DNA of 64,000 nucleotides from Weissella uvarum (GCF_016908785.1 NZ_JAFBEO010000001.1:62001-126000); one strand, 5' to 3'; positions 33,737-43,181 are shown, numbered from the stretch's first letter. Made by a program: numbers and translations. The notes: generated by a model from the sequence alone, not told the origin.

Positions 33737-34576
33737 TTAACCTAAACCATCTTGTGTGGCATCATGCCGAATGTAAAAATTCCCATGCGACTTATGTTCA
33801 TCTGGAATTTGCATGTAATTTGGACCAAATAATTTTTCCAAGTACCCTGGACCAGGAATATTCACAGTGCGTCCTTCAAAAACTGCTGGCTGACGTTTGG
33901 TTGTATATATTTCCACAGACTGGTTTTCACGCATCGCATTAATCCCTTGGACCACATACAACGACATTGTGTGACTCGTCTGATTTTTTTCATTTACTTT
34001 GCGCGCCAAACGATCAATTTTCGCCGCATATCCGTCAGTCGATTGGTGCTTAACCAAACTCGTTGTGACTTGCTTGATGAAGACCTTCCACCAAGGTTCA
34101 TCCCGATTAAAGGCAGTCCGCCGAGTTGAATTCCGCAGTCCATCTAAAATTTTCATACGATAATAGGCACTTTTCTGTCCAGATTGCTGATCAGGAACAT
34201 GATCTAATGGAAAAACATCAACAAAAATCCCATTATTCACATTTAACAATTCATTTTGTGAACCAGTCTGGACATTGGCAACTCGCGTATAAGCAATCCC
34301 TGATCCATCCGTTTGCTCCAGATTGATTAATTTCAACCGAGGCTGAGTGGGCCGATAATTAGCAACAAATGCATCATATTCCTCACGTGGCATTGCTAAA
34401 TCAATATCGTCGTCCCATGGAATAAACCCATGATGCCGAACTGCCCCCAAAGCCGAGCCACCTGTTAAGACATACGTCATATTATGTTGCTTTAGATAAT
34501 CTAAAATATCATCCAAAATCTCCAACATATACAAATGGACTTCCTCAATTGTTAAAAAGTCTTCCGACGCCACCAT
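33737..34576 (-). CDS. LicD family phosphotransferase
   Basis: A 279-residue nucleotidyltransferase-fold protein of the LicD family, which transfers phosphorylcholine or other phospho-groups to surface glycans. The core motif is LTGGSALGAVRHHGFIPWDDDIDLAMPREEY (about 36-67), with the metal-binding Asp-Asp-Asp-x-Asp. A C-terminal FGPNYMQIP and HGNFYIRHD segment is also typical. No choline uptake or CDP-choline genes (licABC) are nearby, so the transferred group may be something else. It is transcribed with the unknown gene downstream. Confidence 0.87.
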   Translation of the reverse strand: MVASEDFLTIEEVHLYMLEILDDILDYLKQHNMTYVLTGGSALGAVRHHGFIPWDDDIDLAMPREEYDAFVANYRPTQPRLKLINLEQTDGSGIAYTRVANVQTGSQNELLNVNNGIFVDVFPLDHVPDQQSGQKSAYYRMKILDGLRNSTRRTAFNRDEPWWKVFIKQVTTSLVKHQSTDGYAAKIDRLARKVNEKNQTSHTMSLYVVQGINAMRENQSVEIYTTKRQPAVFEGRTVNIPGPGYLEKLFGPNYMQIPDEHKSHGNFYIRHDATQDGLG

Positions 34577-34890
34577 AATTTTCTACCTTCGTTGTTTATT
34601 CTTTTACTGATACTAACAAGACATTATAGCATACCCTCTTTTTACAAGGCGCACCCCAACCACGCCCCCTTCAAATTCCCAAAAAATTTTTAACAAGTGC
34701 TATAGCATTGCTCTTTTTTTCGAAGAGCATCCCACCGATAAGTAAATCGAAACACCATTTTCCAACCATCTAATTGGTATATACCAGAACCGTCATATCA
34801 ACGTTTTTAGGGCTAGCTTTTTATTATGAAAGCGTTTACATTATAGGCATAGGGAATATTTATTAAATAACTTGTTGGGAGGCAAGGATT
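34577..34890 (+). promoter_or_regulatory. intergenic control region with cre before the PTS operon
   Basis: The region has a perfect CcpA site TGAAAGCGTTTACA at 34827-34840, directly after a TATTAT-type -10 candidate and about 50 bases before the EIIC start. A hairpin-forming GCTCTT-N7-AAGAGC (around 34710-34729) and a TGCTATAGCA palindrome lie further upstream. The part nearest licD (34577-34690) holds nothing I can name. Confidence 0.7.
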
Positions 34891-36204
34891 ATGAATGACA
34901 AGGTTACAAAGTTTTTGGAGAAATATTTGCAACCCATTGGGGTGAAGCTAGCGGCCAATAAGCCGTTGAATGCCATCCGTGATGGAATTGCCCTGAGTAT
35001 GCCATTAGTGATCGTTGGATCAATGGCATTATTGATTGCCAACGGTTTTTCAATCGAACCATTTAAGAATTGGCTAGTTGATAACGGGATTTTCGATTGG
35101 TTGGTTAAGATTACCAATGCCAGCTTTGGTTTAATTGGCTTGGTAGCCGCCTTTGGAATTGCTTATCGTTATGCTGAATCACATGGTACTGACGCATTAT
35201 CAGCCGGTATCCTTTCACTTGCTAGTTTCTTCTTAGTGACACCAGATCTTACAACTGGTGGTAAAGAACCACAAACCGGGATTGCTTACAGCCATCTTGG
35301 TGCTGGTGGATTATTCGCAGCTATTATTGTCGCATTAGTAAGTACCGCAATTTTCAACTGGTTTGTTAAGCGTGATATTCGAATTAAGATGCCAGATGGT
35401 GTTCCACCTGCCGTTTCAAATTCATTTGCTGCTTTGATTCCTGGTTTTGTCATCATTATCTTCTGGGGTCTTGTATACGCCGGACTTAAGATGACGCCAT
35501 TTGGTGATATTCACCAAATCTTACAAGTTGTCTTGGGCCGTCCATTGGGTGCCTTTGGTGGATCACTAATTGGTGCAATTGTCGTAACTATTTTGACTTC
35601 ATTGCTTTGGTTCATCGGTATTCATGGTGGAAACATTACTGGAGCCATTATGAGCCCAATCTGGCTTGGTTTGATGGCTGAAAACTTGAAGGTCTATCAA
35701 GCTCATCCTAACGCTACCATGCCACACATGGTTACCCAACCATTCATGGACTTCTTCGTTTACCTTGGTGGTGGTGGTGCCACACTTGGTCTGGTCTGCG
35801 CAATGTGGCTAGTTGCTAAGTCAGCGCGTTATAAGACTTTGGAAAAGTTGATCACACCACCAGGTTTGTTCAACATCAACGAACCAACAATGTTTGGTGT
35901 TCCAGTCGTTTTGAATGTTAGCTTGATTATTCCGTTCGTATTGGTACCTGTAATTAACGCCATCATTACGTATGTTGCAATGTCAACTGGTATCGTGCAC
36001 GCAACCGTTGGTGTGATGGTTCCTTGGGTCACTCCACCAATTATCTCAGGATTCTTGGCAACCGGTTCACACATTTCTGGAACAGTATTGCAAATCGTTC
36101 TTTTGGTAATCGACACAGCGCTTTACCTACCATTCATGCGTAACGTTGACCGCGTTGAACTAAAGAACGAACAAGATCTTGAAGCTGCTGCAACAAACGA
36201 ATAA
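34891..36204 (+). CDS. PTS EIIC, lactose/cellobiose/lichenan family
   Basis: Membrane channel subunit of a sugar PTS, 437 residues with about ten helices. The N-terminus (MNDKVTKFLEKYLQPIG...IRDGIALSMPLVIVGS) and the sugar-site loops INEPTMFGVPVVLN and WFIGIHGGNITG are typical of the Lac/Cel family. GGGAGG lies eight bases before the ATG. It heads an operon with a DUF871 hydrolase, EIIB and EIIA, under a cre. The sugar is not determined by sequence; cellobiose-like beta-glucosides or muropeptide sugars are candidates. Confidence 0.92.
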   Translation: MNDKVTKFLEKYLQPIGVKLAANKPLNAIRDGIALSMPLVIVGSMALLIANGFSIEPFKNWLVDNGIFDWLVKITNASFGLIGLVAAFGIAYRYAESHGTDALSAGILSLASFFLVTPDLTTGGKEPQTGIAYSHLGAGGLFAAIIVALVSTAIFNWFVKRDIRIKMPDGVPPAVSNSFAALIPGFVIIIFWGLVYAGLKMTPFGDIHQILQVVLGRPLGAFGGSLIGAIVVTILTSLLWFIGIHGGNITGAIMSPIWLGLMAENLKVYQAHPNATMPHMVTQPFMDFFVYLGGGGATLGLVCAMWLVAKSARYKTLEKLITPPGLFNINEPTMFGVPVVLNVSLIIPFVLVPVINAIITYVAMSTGIVHATVGVMVPWVTPPIISGFLATGSHISGTVLQIVLLVIDTALYLPFMRNVDRVELKNEQDLEAAATNE

Positions 36205-36218
36205 ACGAGGCCGCAACG

Positions 36219-37307
36219 ATGCACGAACTTGGAATTTCAATTTATCCATCAAAGAGCCAATTTGATGAGATGAAAGCTTACTTAGATGACGCTCACAGTC
36301 TTGGTTACACGAGAATTTTCACTTCCCTATTAGAGGTAACTGGCGATGCCAAGAGCGTAGTCGAGAATTTTAAGAACATTATCATGTACGGGAATGAACT
36401 GGGGATGCAAACCACAGTTGATATTAATCCCAAACTATTTAAGCAACTTGGGATTACTTATGATGAATTAGGTTTCTTTGCAAAAATTGGTGCAACAACT
36501 GTTCGTTTAGATGAAGGGTTCACTGGTTATGAAGAAGCAAAAATGACCTATAATCCCTACAATCTTAAGATTGAAACGAATATTTCACGTGGTCAACACT
36601 ACATTGACATGGTCTGGGACTTTGGTCCTAACCCACGTAACTTAATTGGTTCTCACAATTTCTATCCGCAAATCAGAACTGGTTTGCAAAAAGATTACTT
36701 TATTCAAACAACTGAACGTTACAAGCAATATAACTTAGAGACTTCAGCGTTTATCGATGGTACAACTGGTAAAGTTGGCCCCTGGCCAGTTGCCGAACGT
36801 ATGGTTTCAATGGAAGCCCAACGTGCCATGTCAGCGGCTAGCCAAGTCCAGCTAATGAAGCAAATCAATTTAATTGATAATCTTTATATTAGCAGTTCGC
36901 TAGTGAGCCATGATGAATTAAAGTTAATCGCTGATGCTTATCAGACACCTTACCCGGTCTTAGAAATTGAACTAGCTGATGATTTAACCGCTATTGAGCG
37001 CCAAATTATTTTGGATGAAGTCCATCTTTACCGCGGTGATTGTTCTGGTTATATGATTCGTTCGAGTCAGCCCCGGATTAAATACGCAGCCGAAGATGTT
37101 CCGGCTCATAATTTAATCGACATTCAGCCTGGCGATATTGTTATCGGCAACACATCATTTGGACAGTATAAAGGCGAACTACAAATCGACCTCGCCCCTT
37201 GGGAGAATGATGGTCACTACAATGTCGTCGGTCACGTCCACGCTTCAAACATGCCAGTCTTAGAAACAATCAAGCCTTGGCAGTCATTTACATTAATCGA
37301 AAAATAG
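36219..37307 (+). CDS. DUF871 / MupG-like 6-phospho-glycoside hydrolase
   Basis: A 362-residue protein of the DUF871 family: an N-terminal TIM barrel (about 1-235) and a C-terminal small barrel (about 240-360). It starts MHELGISIYPSKSQ and has a VDINPKLF strand, RLDEGFTG and VWDFGPNPRNLIGSHNFYP. A staphylococcal member, MupG, cleaves MurNAc 6-phosphate-GlcNAc after PTS import. Here no murQ etherase is adjacent and the PTS is of the cellobiose type, so the substrate could be another phosphorylated disaccharide. The gene lies between EIIC and EIIB, so it probably hydrolyses what the transporter imports. Confidence 0.85.
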   Translation: MHELGISIYPSKSQFDEMKAYLDDAHSLGYTRIFTSLLEVTGDAKSVVENFKNIIMYGNELGMQTTVDINPKLFKQLGITYDELGFFAKIGATTVRLDEGFTGYEEAKMTYNPYNLKIETNISRGQHYIDMVWDFGPNPRNLIGSHNFYPQIRTGLQKDYFIQTTERYKQYNLETSAFIDGTTGKVGPWPVAERMVSMEAQRAMSAASQVQLMKQINLIDNLYISSSLVSHDELKLIADAYQTPYPVLEIELADDLTAIERQIILDEVHLYRGDCSGYMIRSSQPRIKYAAEDVPAHNLIDIQPGDIVIGNTSFGQYKGELQIDLAPWENDGHYNVVGHVHASNMPVLETIKPWQSFTLIEK

Positions 37308-37320
37308 GAGTTCATTGATT

Positions 37321-37644
37321 ATGGCAGATAAAACAATTATGCTCGCCTGCGCAGCAGGTACGTCGACCTCACTTATGGTTCAAAAGATTCAAGAAGCAGC
37401 TAAAGCTGCCGGTAAAGATTATGAAATCTTTGCTAAGTCAACGGCTGATCTTGAACAACAATTAAATTCAGACAAGGTTCCTGATGCTGTTTTACTTGGA
37501 CCACAAGTATCCTACTTAAAGGATGATATTAAAAAGAAGACTGATGCAAAGGGCATTCCGATGGATGTTATGCCTATGATGGATTACGGGATGATGAACG
37601 GAGAAAACATCCTAAAGTTTGCTGAAGATTTGATGGAGAAGTAA
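37321..37644 (+). CDS. PTS EIIB, lactose/cellobiose family
   Basis: A 107-residue phosphocarrier with a tyrosine-phosphatase-like fold. The phosphorylated residue is Cys10 in MLACAAGTSTSL. It receives phosphate from the EIIA encoded next and passes it to the incoming sugar. The ATG at 37321 is used (AGGAG ten bases upstream); an in-frame TTG at 37315 is too close to the RBS. It belongs to the EIIC-DUF871-EIIB-EIIA operon. Confidence 0.92.
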   Translation: MADKTIMLACAAGTSTSLMVQKIQEAAKAAGKDYEIFAKSTADLEQQLNSDKVPDAVLLGPQVSYLKDDIKKKTDAKGIPMDVMPMMDYGMMNGENILKFAEDLMEK

Positions 37645-37647
37645 CCC

Positions 37648-37971
37648 ATGGATGAACAATACATGCAAGTCGTGATGAATATCATCATGTACGCTGGTAA
37701 TGCTAAGGGGTTGGCTCATGAAGCGCTTACCGCTGCCAAGAATGGCGATTTGGACAAAGCAAAGGATTTGATGGAACAATCTAATCAAGCCCTCTCACAA
37801 GCCCATGATGTCCAAACTGATCTCTTAACGAAAGAAGCACAAGGTGAACATACTGATGTGAACCTTTATATGGTGCACGCACAAGATCACTTAATGAATG
37901 CGATTACTTACCGTGATCTCGTTGGCGAGTTTATTGAACTTTACCAACACGTTCATAATACTGAAGCATAA
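37648..37971 (+). CDS. PTS EIIA, lactose/cellobiose family
   Basis: A 107-residue helical bundle protein that carries phosphate from HPr to EIIB. The active His77 is in YMVHAQDHLMNA, with the metal-site Asp80 nearby. Length and helical pattern are standard for the Lac-type EIIA trimer. It starts three bases after the EIIB stop and ends the operon just before a strong terminator. Confidence 0.93.
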   Translation: MDEQYMQVVMNIIMYAGNAKGLAHEALTAAKNGDLDKAKDLMEQSNQALSQAHDVQTDLLTKEAQGEHTDVNLYMVHAQDHLMNAITYRDLVGEFIELYQHVHNTEA

Positions 37972-37976
37972 GAAAG

Positions 37977-38009
37977 TAGCTCCACCCCTTCAGGTGGAGC
38001 TGTTTTTTT
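37977..38009 (+). terminator. terminator of the cellobiose-type PTS operon
   Basis: AGCTCCACC, six-base loop, GGTGGAGCT and seven T's, just after the EIIA stop. Confidence 0.93.
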
Positions 38010-38040
38010 GTTAGTGCATAAAAGCATGCCACTATCAAAC

Positions 38041-38082
38041 TAAAAAGGAACCCTGTCACCTTTTAGCAGGATTCCTTTTGAA
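38041..38082 (-). terminator. lrgB terminator
   Basis: AAAAGGAA.CCTG / CAGG.TTCCTTTT with an eleven-base loop. On the minus strand it follows the lrgB stop at 38094. Confidence 0.82.
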
Positions 38083-38093
38083 TTGCCTTTAAA

Positions 38094-38843
38094 TCACATA
38101 AAATGAACTAAATGAGCGAAGAATGGTGCAACAATATCAACAACCAAGCCCACCACAACTACAGCCACAGCCGCCATGGCACCTTGGGTTTCACCATAGG
38201 TCAACGCCGTTGCCGATCCAATCGTGTGACCAGCTGTTCCAAATCCTAAGCCCATCCCCACTGGATTCTTTTCCAAATGGAACCATTTAATAAATTGAGA
38301 TCCAAGTGCTGCGATAATGACTGAATTTAGAATTACCGTAACGGCCGTAATTGAAGCAGCCGCCTTTCCAGCTGCGCCACCGCCACCAATAATTGATGAA
38401 ATTGGCATGGCAATCGCTGTCGTCGCTGCCTGGGGCATCATCGCACCAGTTGAGATTTTCGTTAGTCCCAAGACCTTTGAGAGTAAATAAACCACCGTAA
38501 TTGAAATTAAAATCCCAATCGTGAGACTCGCAAAAATCTCGATAAAGAACTTATATAAAATATTGCGCTTCTTATAAAGTGGAACCGCAAATGAAATTGT
38601 CGCAGGGCCGATAAACCAAAAGATAATATCAGCGCCGTGCTTATAGTCAGCATAAGCTTGGCTAATTGTTTGCCCAGTCAATTGACTCACTAAATATATC
38701 GTCAACACGCCAATAATCGTGGCCACGAATAACGGTTGAAAAACAAACAACTTATTCGTATTACGATATAAAAATTCACCTACTGTAAATGCTGCAACGG
38801 TTAAAAAGATACCCCAAAAGGGTGATGTGAAAAATGGCTCCAT
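38094..38843 (-). CDS. lrgB: LrgB/CidB family membrane protein
   Basis: A 249-residue membrane protein with seven or more helices. It contains TGAMMPQAATTAIAMPIS and GLGFGTAGHTIGSATAL, the most conserved LrgB segments. LrgA and LrgB homologues act together; roles reported for the family include holin/antiholin control of autolysis and pyruvate transport. Its start coincides with the last base of the lrgA stop (overlap of one base), so translation is coupled. No lytSR sensor pair is adjacent. Confidence 0.92.
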   Translation of the reverse strand: MEPFFTSPFWGIFLTVAAFTVGEFLYRNTNKLFVFQPLFVATIIGVLTIYLVSQLTGQTISQAYADYKHGADIIFWFIGPATISFAVPLYKKRNILYKFFIEIFASLTIGILISITVVYLLSKVLGLTKISTGAMMPQAATTAIAMPISSIIGGGGAAGKAAASITAVTVILNSVIIAALGSQFIKWFHLEKNPVGMGLGFGTAGHTIGSATALTYGETQGAMAAVAVVVVGLVVDIVAPFFAHLVHFM

Positions 38844-39253
38844 TAGTTCAGCTCCTTTTCTACTTCAGCATCAAGCGCTTCACGACGACGTGAAAAAATT
38901 AATTGTGCCGTATAAGCAACGCTAATCAACATCACCACTGTGGCGATGGCGATGATAATTAATAACTTAATACCATCATGCTTAATGACATCGATTGAAT
39001 TAATAATTGAAATACCTGATGGCACGAAAAGGAAACCCGTTAAAGCCATCAAAGTAGAAGCCATATTATCGACTGATTCTAGCTTTACAATCCCAAATTG
39101 CAACGCTAAGAATAATAAAATCAACCCAATTAAAGGGGCGGGCGCCGGAAATTCTGGCGCAATCATACCGATACCATACTGCAAACAATAACTAATAAAT
39201 AAGATTGTTGCATAGATAAAAAACGCCTTTGTCATCTTAGTTAAACCCTGCAT
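38843..39253 (-). CDS. lrgA: LrgA/CidA family holin-like protein
   Basis: A 136-residue protein with four helices. It carries the CidA/LrgA signature FPAPAPLIGLILLFLALQ near residue 38 and FVPSGISIINSIDVI further on. The C-terminus is charged and cytoplasmic. I start at ATG 39253, since GGAGG lies eight bases upstream; an ATG at 39268 is inside a sequence without an RBS. It is cotranscribed with lrgB, its functional partner. Confidence 0.92.
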   Translation of the reverse strand: MQGLTKMTKAFFIYATILFISYCLQYGIGMIAPEFPAPAPLIGLILLFLALQFGIVKLESVDNMASTLMALTGFLFVPSGISIINSIDVIKHDGIKLLIIIAIATVVMLISVAYTAQLIFSRRREALDAEVEKELN

Positions 39254-39362
39254 ATCATACTCCTCCATTCATAATCATGCACTCCTATACCATCATTATC
39301 GGCTTTTTTGTAAGCGCTGTCTATAATCTTGCCATACGCAATCCATTGATAAAAAAAGGCCT

Positions 39363-39396
39363 CAAAAAAACAGTTACTTATGCTAAGCAACTGTTC
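39363..39396 (-). terminator. terminator of the DUF1516 gene
   Basis: AACAGTT.CTTA / TAAG.AACTGTT with a short loop and a T-run on the minus strand, just after the stop at 39403. Confidence 0.85.
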
Positions 39397-39402
39397 TCAT
39401 AA

Positions 39403-39759
39403 CTATTTAAGCGGTGCTCCACCTGCTAAATACATGCCAAACATTCCCAACAAAATTGTTAGGAGCAAAACAATGAATGCAAAGCGACTGGTGAGCTTAT
39501 GTTGACGCTTACGTGCGAAGGTCATTTCAATAATACCGATTAGCAAGATGGCTAAGATGACCTTAATCAAGGTTAACCAAGGATCTTGGTGATAGGCATA
39601 ACCAAACAACGGAATCCCACTTCCAATTGCAACGATGTAGCACAAACGTGCAATCATCATGCAAACCTTACTAATCTTTTCATTGTTACTCAATACAGCT
39701 ACCGCTGCAACGACAATTAAAACAACCCATGTAATTAAATGAATCCATAAAAAAGTCAT
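39403..39759 (-). CDS. YisL-like DUF1516 membrane protein
   Basis: A 118-residue protein with four membrane helices, matching the length and pattern of Bacillus YisL (DUF1516). It starts FLWIHLITWVV, has RLCYIVAIGSGIPLF in the second helix, then KVILAILLIGIIEMTFARKRQ. The function of the family is unknown. The gene is monocistronic between lrgA and glpF and has its own terminator. Confidence 0.8.
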   Translation of the reverse strand: MTFLWIHLITWVVLIVVAAVAVLSNNEKISKVCMMIARLCYIVAIGSGIPLFGYAYHQDPWLTLIKVILAILLIGIIEMTFARKRQHKLTSRFAFIVLLLTILLGMFGMYLAGGAPLK

Positions 39760-39837
39760 ACCCTACTCCTATCTGCTTTTTGGCTAACAGCCCATATCTT
39801 TATTGTCTATACTTAAATCATACGCTATCTCTGAACA

Positions 39838-39881
39838 CAAAAAAAGATGATTATCTTCATCAGATAACCATCTTTTTTTAA
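39838..39881 (-). terminator. terminator of the glycerol operon
   Basis: AAAAAGATG.TTATCT / AGATAA.CATCTTTTT with a five-base loop and T-run on the minus strand, directly after the glpF stop. Confidence 0.9.
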
Positions 39882-40589
39882 TTAAGCTGCTAGGGGTCCC
39901 TTTTCATCCAAGATATAGCGATCAATCAAGGCAGCGATAAAGGCAGCCAAGAATGGCGCTGTAAGGTATACCCACAAGTCTTGAAGCGCAATCCCACCAG
40001 CAAAGAGAGCTGGGAACAATGAACGAACTGGGTTCATTGAAGCGCCAGTCAAATTACCAGCAACGAAGACGAGCACTGTAATCGTCAAACCAACCGCAAT
40101 TGGTGATTGAATCGCATAAGTATTCATCTTTGAATGATTTAGCATCAAGATAACTAACATCAAGAATGTTGTTAGAATAACCTCGGTTAGGAAGGCCATG
40201 CCACTTGAGATGTTAGGGAAAATCGTACTATTCAAGTGGTTTTGCGCAACCGCTTGTCCCCAACTCATTCCAGTGCCATGCAATAAACTCTTATAAGTGA
40301 AGACAACCAAGCTTTCACCAATCAAGCCCCCGATTAGTTGAGCAATCACGTAAATACCGGCTTCTGCTGCTGGCATCCGCTTCGTCAAATACATCAACAA
40401 AGTTACGGCAGGGTTAAAATGAGCCCCCGACATAGGTCCGAAAGCATAAATCAAAACCATTAGGGTCAACCCCCAACCAAGCGCTGGTCCCACAACATCA
40501 TTGTAACCAGTGGCAAAGATGACTAGGCCGGTACCAAAATACAGCAACAAGGCCGTTCCGACAATTTCACCAAATAACTTTTGTTTCAT
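39882..40589 (-). CDS. glpF: aquaporin / glycerol facilitator family protein
   Basis: Channel for glycerol or water, 235 residues with six membrane helices. The first pore motif is normal (SGAHFNPAVTL). The second reads SMNPVRSLFPA, with Val for the usual Ala, and lacks the Asp found after Arg in classical glycerol facilitators, so by this loop it looks more like an aquaporin. Position as the last gene of glpK-glpO-tpiA-glpF argues for glycerol or dihydroxyacetone passage. Both activities occur in lactic acid bacterial homologues. Confidence 0.88.
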   Translation of the reverse strand: MKQKLFGEIVGTALLLYFGTGLVIFATGYNDVVGPALGWGLTLMVLIYAFGPMSGAHFNPAVTLLMYLTKRMPAAEAGIYVIAQLIGGLIGESLVVFTYKSLLHGTGMSWGQAVAQNHLNSTIFPNISSGMAFLTEVILTTFLMLVILMLNHSKMNTYAIQSPIAVGLTITVLVFVAGNLTGASMNPVRSLFPALFAGGIALQDLWVYLTAPFLAAFIAALIDRYILDEKGPLAA

Positions 40590-40600
40590 TTTTCCATTCC

Positions 40601-41374
40601 TTATCCTTCCAACGCATCTTGAACCATGTTTAAGAAAGCAGCAGGTTCGAGTGAAGCACGCCCAATCAATAGGCCATCAATGTCTTCAAGGCCTAAGATG
40701 CCTTTCGCATTTTCAGGCGTCACTGAACCACCATATTGAATCCGAATTTTATCCGCCACATCTTGCGAGAATAAAATGGCCAATGAATTTCGAATGACAC
40801 GAGCAGCGTGTTCAATCACTTCAAGTGAAGGTGCTTCGGCGGCCCCAATTGCCCAAGCTGGTTCGTACGCGATGACAATTCGATCAGCCACAGCTTTATC
40901 AACACCTGCTAAGGCAACCGCAATTTCCGTTAGCGGTGCCATTTCAACGTCATCTGGATTATAACGGGTCGTATCTTCGGCAATGGCCACAATTGGCGTT
41001 AAACCGTTGCGTAAACTAGCTGAAACTTTCAAGCCAACTGATCCATTCGTTTCTTTAAACAGCTTACGGCGCTCATAGTGGCCAATAATTGATCCTGAGA
41101 CCCCAATATCAGCCAGAGCAGCTGGTGATGTTTCACCGGTATATGAACCTTCATCGGCCCAGTACACATTTTCAGCAAAAATACCAAGCGGTAGTTCTAA
41201 GCTATTGGCATCTTTAACCATCTCATGCAAGAAAATATCTTGCGCAGCAATGCCGACTTGGACATCCCTAGCATCAGGAAGCTTACCTTGAACTTCTTCC
41301 AAGAATTGATTCACTTCATGCGCTTTTTTATTTGTTTTCCAGTTTCCAATAATAATTGGTGTGCGTTTTGTCAT
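40601..41374 (-). CDS. tpiA: divergent triose-phosphate isomerase
   Basis: Interconverts dihydroxyacetone phosphate and glyceraldehyde 3-phosphate. It has 257 residues. The catalytic Lys (GNWKTNK), His (IIGHYERRK) and Glu (AYEPAWAIG) are present, as is the phosphate loop IQYGGSV. It departs from ordinary isomerases in two places. The Ser after the active His is Tyr, and the conserved Cys-x-Gly-Glu segment reads AIAEDT, so the usual Cys126 is Ala. It overlaps glpO by one base, placing it in the glycerol operon, where it would process the dihydroxyacetone phosphate made by GlpO. It is probably a paralogue of a glycolytic tpiA elsewhere. Confidence 0.88.
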   Translation of the reverse strand: MTKRTPIIIGNWKTNKKAHEVNQFLEEVQGKLPDARDVQVGIAAQDIFLHEMVKDANSLELPLGIFAENVYWADEGSYTGETSPAALADIGVSGSIIGHYERRKLFKETNGSVGLKVSASLRNGLTPIVAIAEDTTRYNPDDVEMAPLTEIAVALAGVDKAVADRIVIAYEPAWAIGAAEAPSLEVIEHAARVIRNSLAILFSQDVADKIRIQYGGSVTPENAKGILGLEDIDGLLIGRASLEPAAFLNMVQDALEG

Positions 41375-43181
41375 TATTCTGCCTCTTCTTTGAGCGCCTT
41401 CAATTGCGCTTCATCACGTAATTGTTCATATTCTTGGCGCATTGCCGCCTTGGTTTCATCAGACCAATCCAAGTAACGAGCCATTTCGTCAATCACTGGT
41501 GTTTCCAAACGTGGCAAATCTTCTGACTTAAAGAGTAAGTAGTTTGTCCGACGTAAGAAGAAATCAATTGGACGCAAGACGAATTCCTTATCAATTGCGT
41601 AATGCAACATACTTGTTTCAGTTACTGACAAATGTGGGGCTGCTTCCCCAGTCTTAATATATTCAATCAATTCAGCCGTATTTGAGCCATAGAAATCAGC
41701 AATTTCTTGGGCTTCTTGTGGCGTTACGCCAACTGCTTCCAAATCCTTGGCAAATTCAGCAATTGCTTCATCAACATGAGTTGGATCGAAATGGCCACCA
41801 GAAACGGGATAATTCGTTGAATCAACAAGCTTGGCTTCCTGGTTAAACTTATCCCGCAGAATCTTAGCAACTTCCTTCATCGTATCTGATGCCATCAAAC
41901 GATAATCCGTAATCTTACCACCTGAAACGTTGACGATGTCATTTTCGACCTTAATCTTATAACCACGTGAAACGCTTGAAGCACTCTTAGCGCCACCATT
42001 TAATTGACTCAATTCAGCATCAACAGCCTTGCGGTCAACCTTGTTATCAAAGTATTGATCCAAAGTATCATCAAGTTCATGTAAGGCTTCATCTGAAACC
42101 TTCTTCTTTTGTGTATTACCGTTATAATCACCCGTACCAATCAATGGACGCAAACCAGCCCAGCTAGCTTGAATATCATCAAGTGTAATATTAGCATTTG
42201 GGAAACGATGGTTAATGGCGGTTAACAAGTAATCAACATCTTCTTGTTCTACCTTTGGATGACTATAATCACCATGGTAATCCGTATCAGTCGTTCCAAA
42301 ATAAGTCTTATCAGCACGTGGGATAACAAAAATCATTCGGCCATCATGGAAACCTGAATCAAAATAGAGAGTATTTGGAACTGGCAAACGATCTTGGTTA
42401 ACAACTAAGTGCACGCCCTTAGTTGGACGAATTGAATCCGTTGTTTCTTCGTCCGCGATCTTCGTAATCGTGTCATGCCAAGGGCCAGCCGCATTAATCA
42501 CAATCTTTCCAGTGATATCAAAAATTTCATTGGTCATGTTGTCTTGCACATGTACCTTCTTGTCATCACCACTATCTGAAATTTGAAGGGCCTTCAAATG
42601 GCTTACCGCAACGGCACCATCACTAGCGGCCTGCTTAATGTTCTCAATTGTTAGACGTGCGTCGTTGTTTTGGAAGTCCAAGTAAATTGCTAAGCCGTCC
42701 AAGCCTTCTTGGTTAAGCATTGGCAAATAATCATTGGCTTCCTCAGATGACAAAAGTCGATGAACGAAGGGGCTATTCCGTGGTACGGCAGCTAACTTAT
42801 CATAAATTTCCATCGCAATCTCAGCACTTAGTGGTGTGAAAGTTGCTTCTGGTTCATTATAAAGTGGCATCATCATGTGTGATGGACGTGGAATATGGGG
42901 AGCAATTTTTTGGACCCGGGCCCGTTCACCAACTGTGTCAGCCACAACATCAATATCAAAAGTCTTCAAATAGCGAATTCCACCATGCACAAGCTTGGTT
43001 GAACGACTACTGGTTCCTTCCGAGAAGTCTTGCATATCAATGATTGCTGTTTTCAAGCCTGACGCTGCAGATTGCAAAGCAATTCCAGCCCCAGTAATTC
43101 CACCACCGATAATAACAACATCGAACTCAGTGTTCTTTAAAGCTTCAATATCATTTACACGTTGTTCACTCTTAAATTGCA

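Noticed and set aside
34700-34735. The GCTCTT-N7-AAGAGC hairpin as a transcription terminator
   Set aside because: Neither neighbouring gene ends here: licD starts to the left on the minus strand and the PTS operon starts to the right, so a terminator role has no client.
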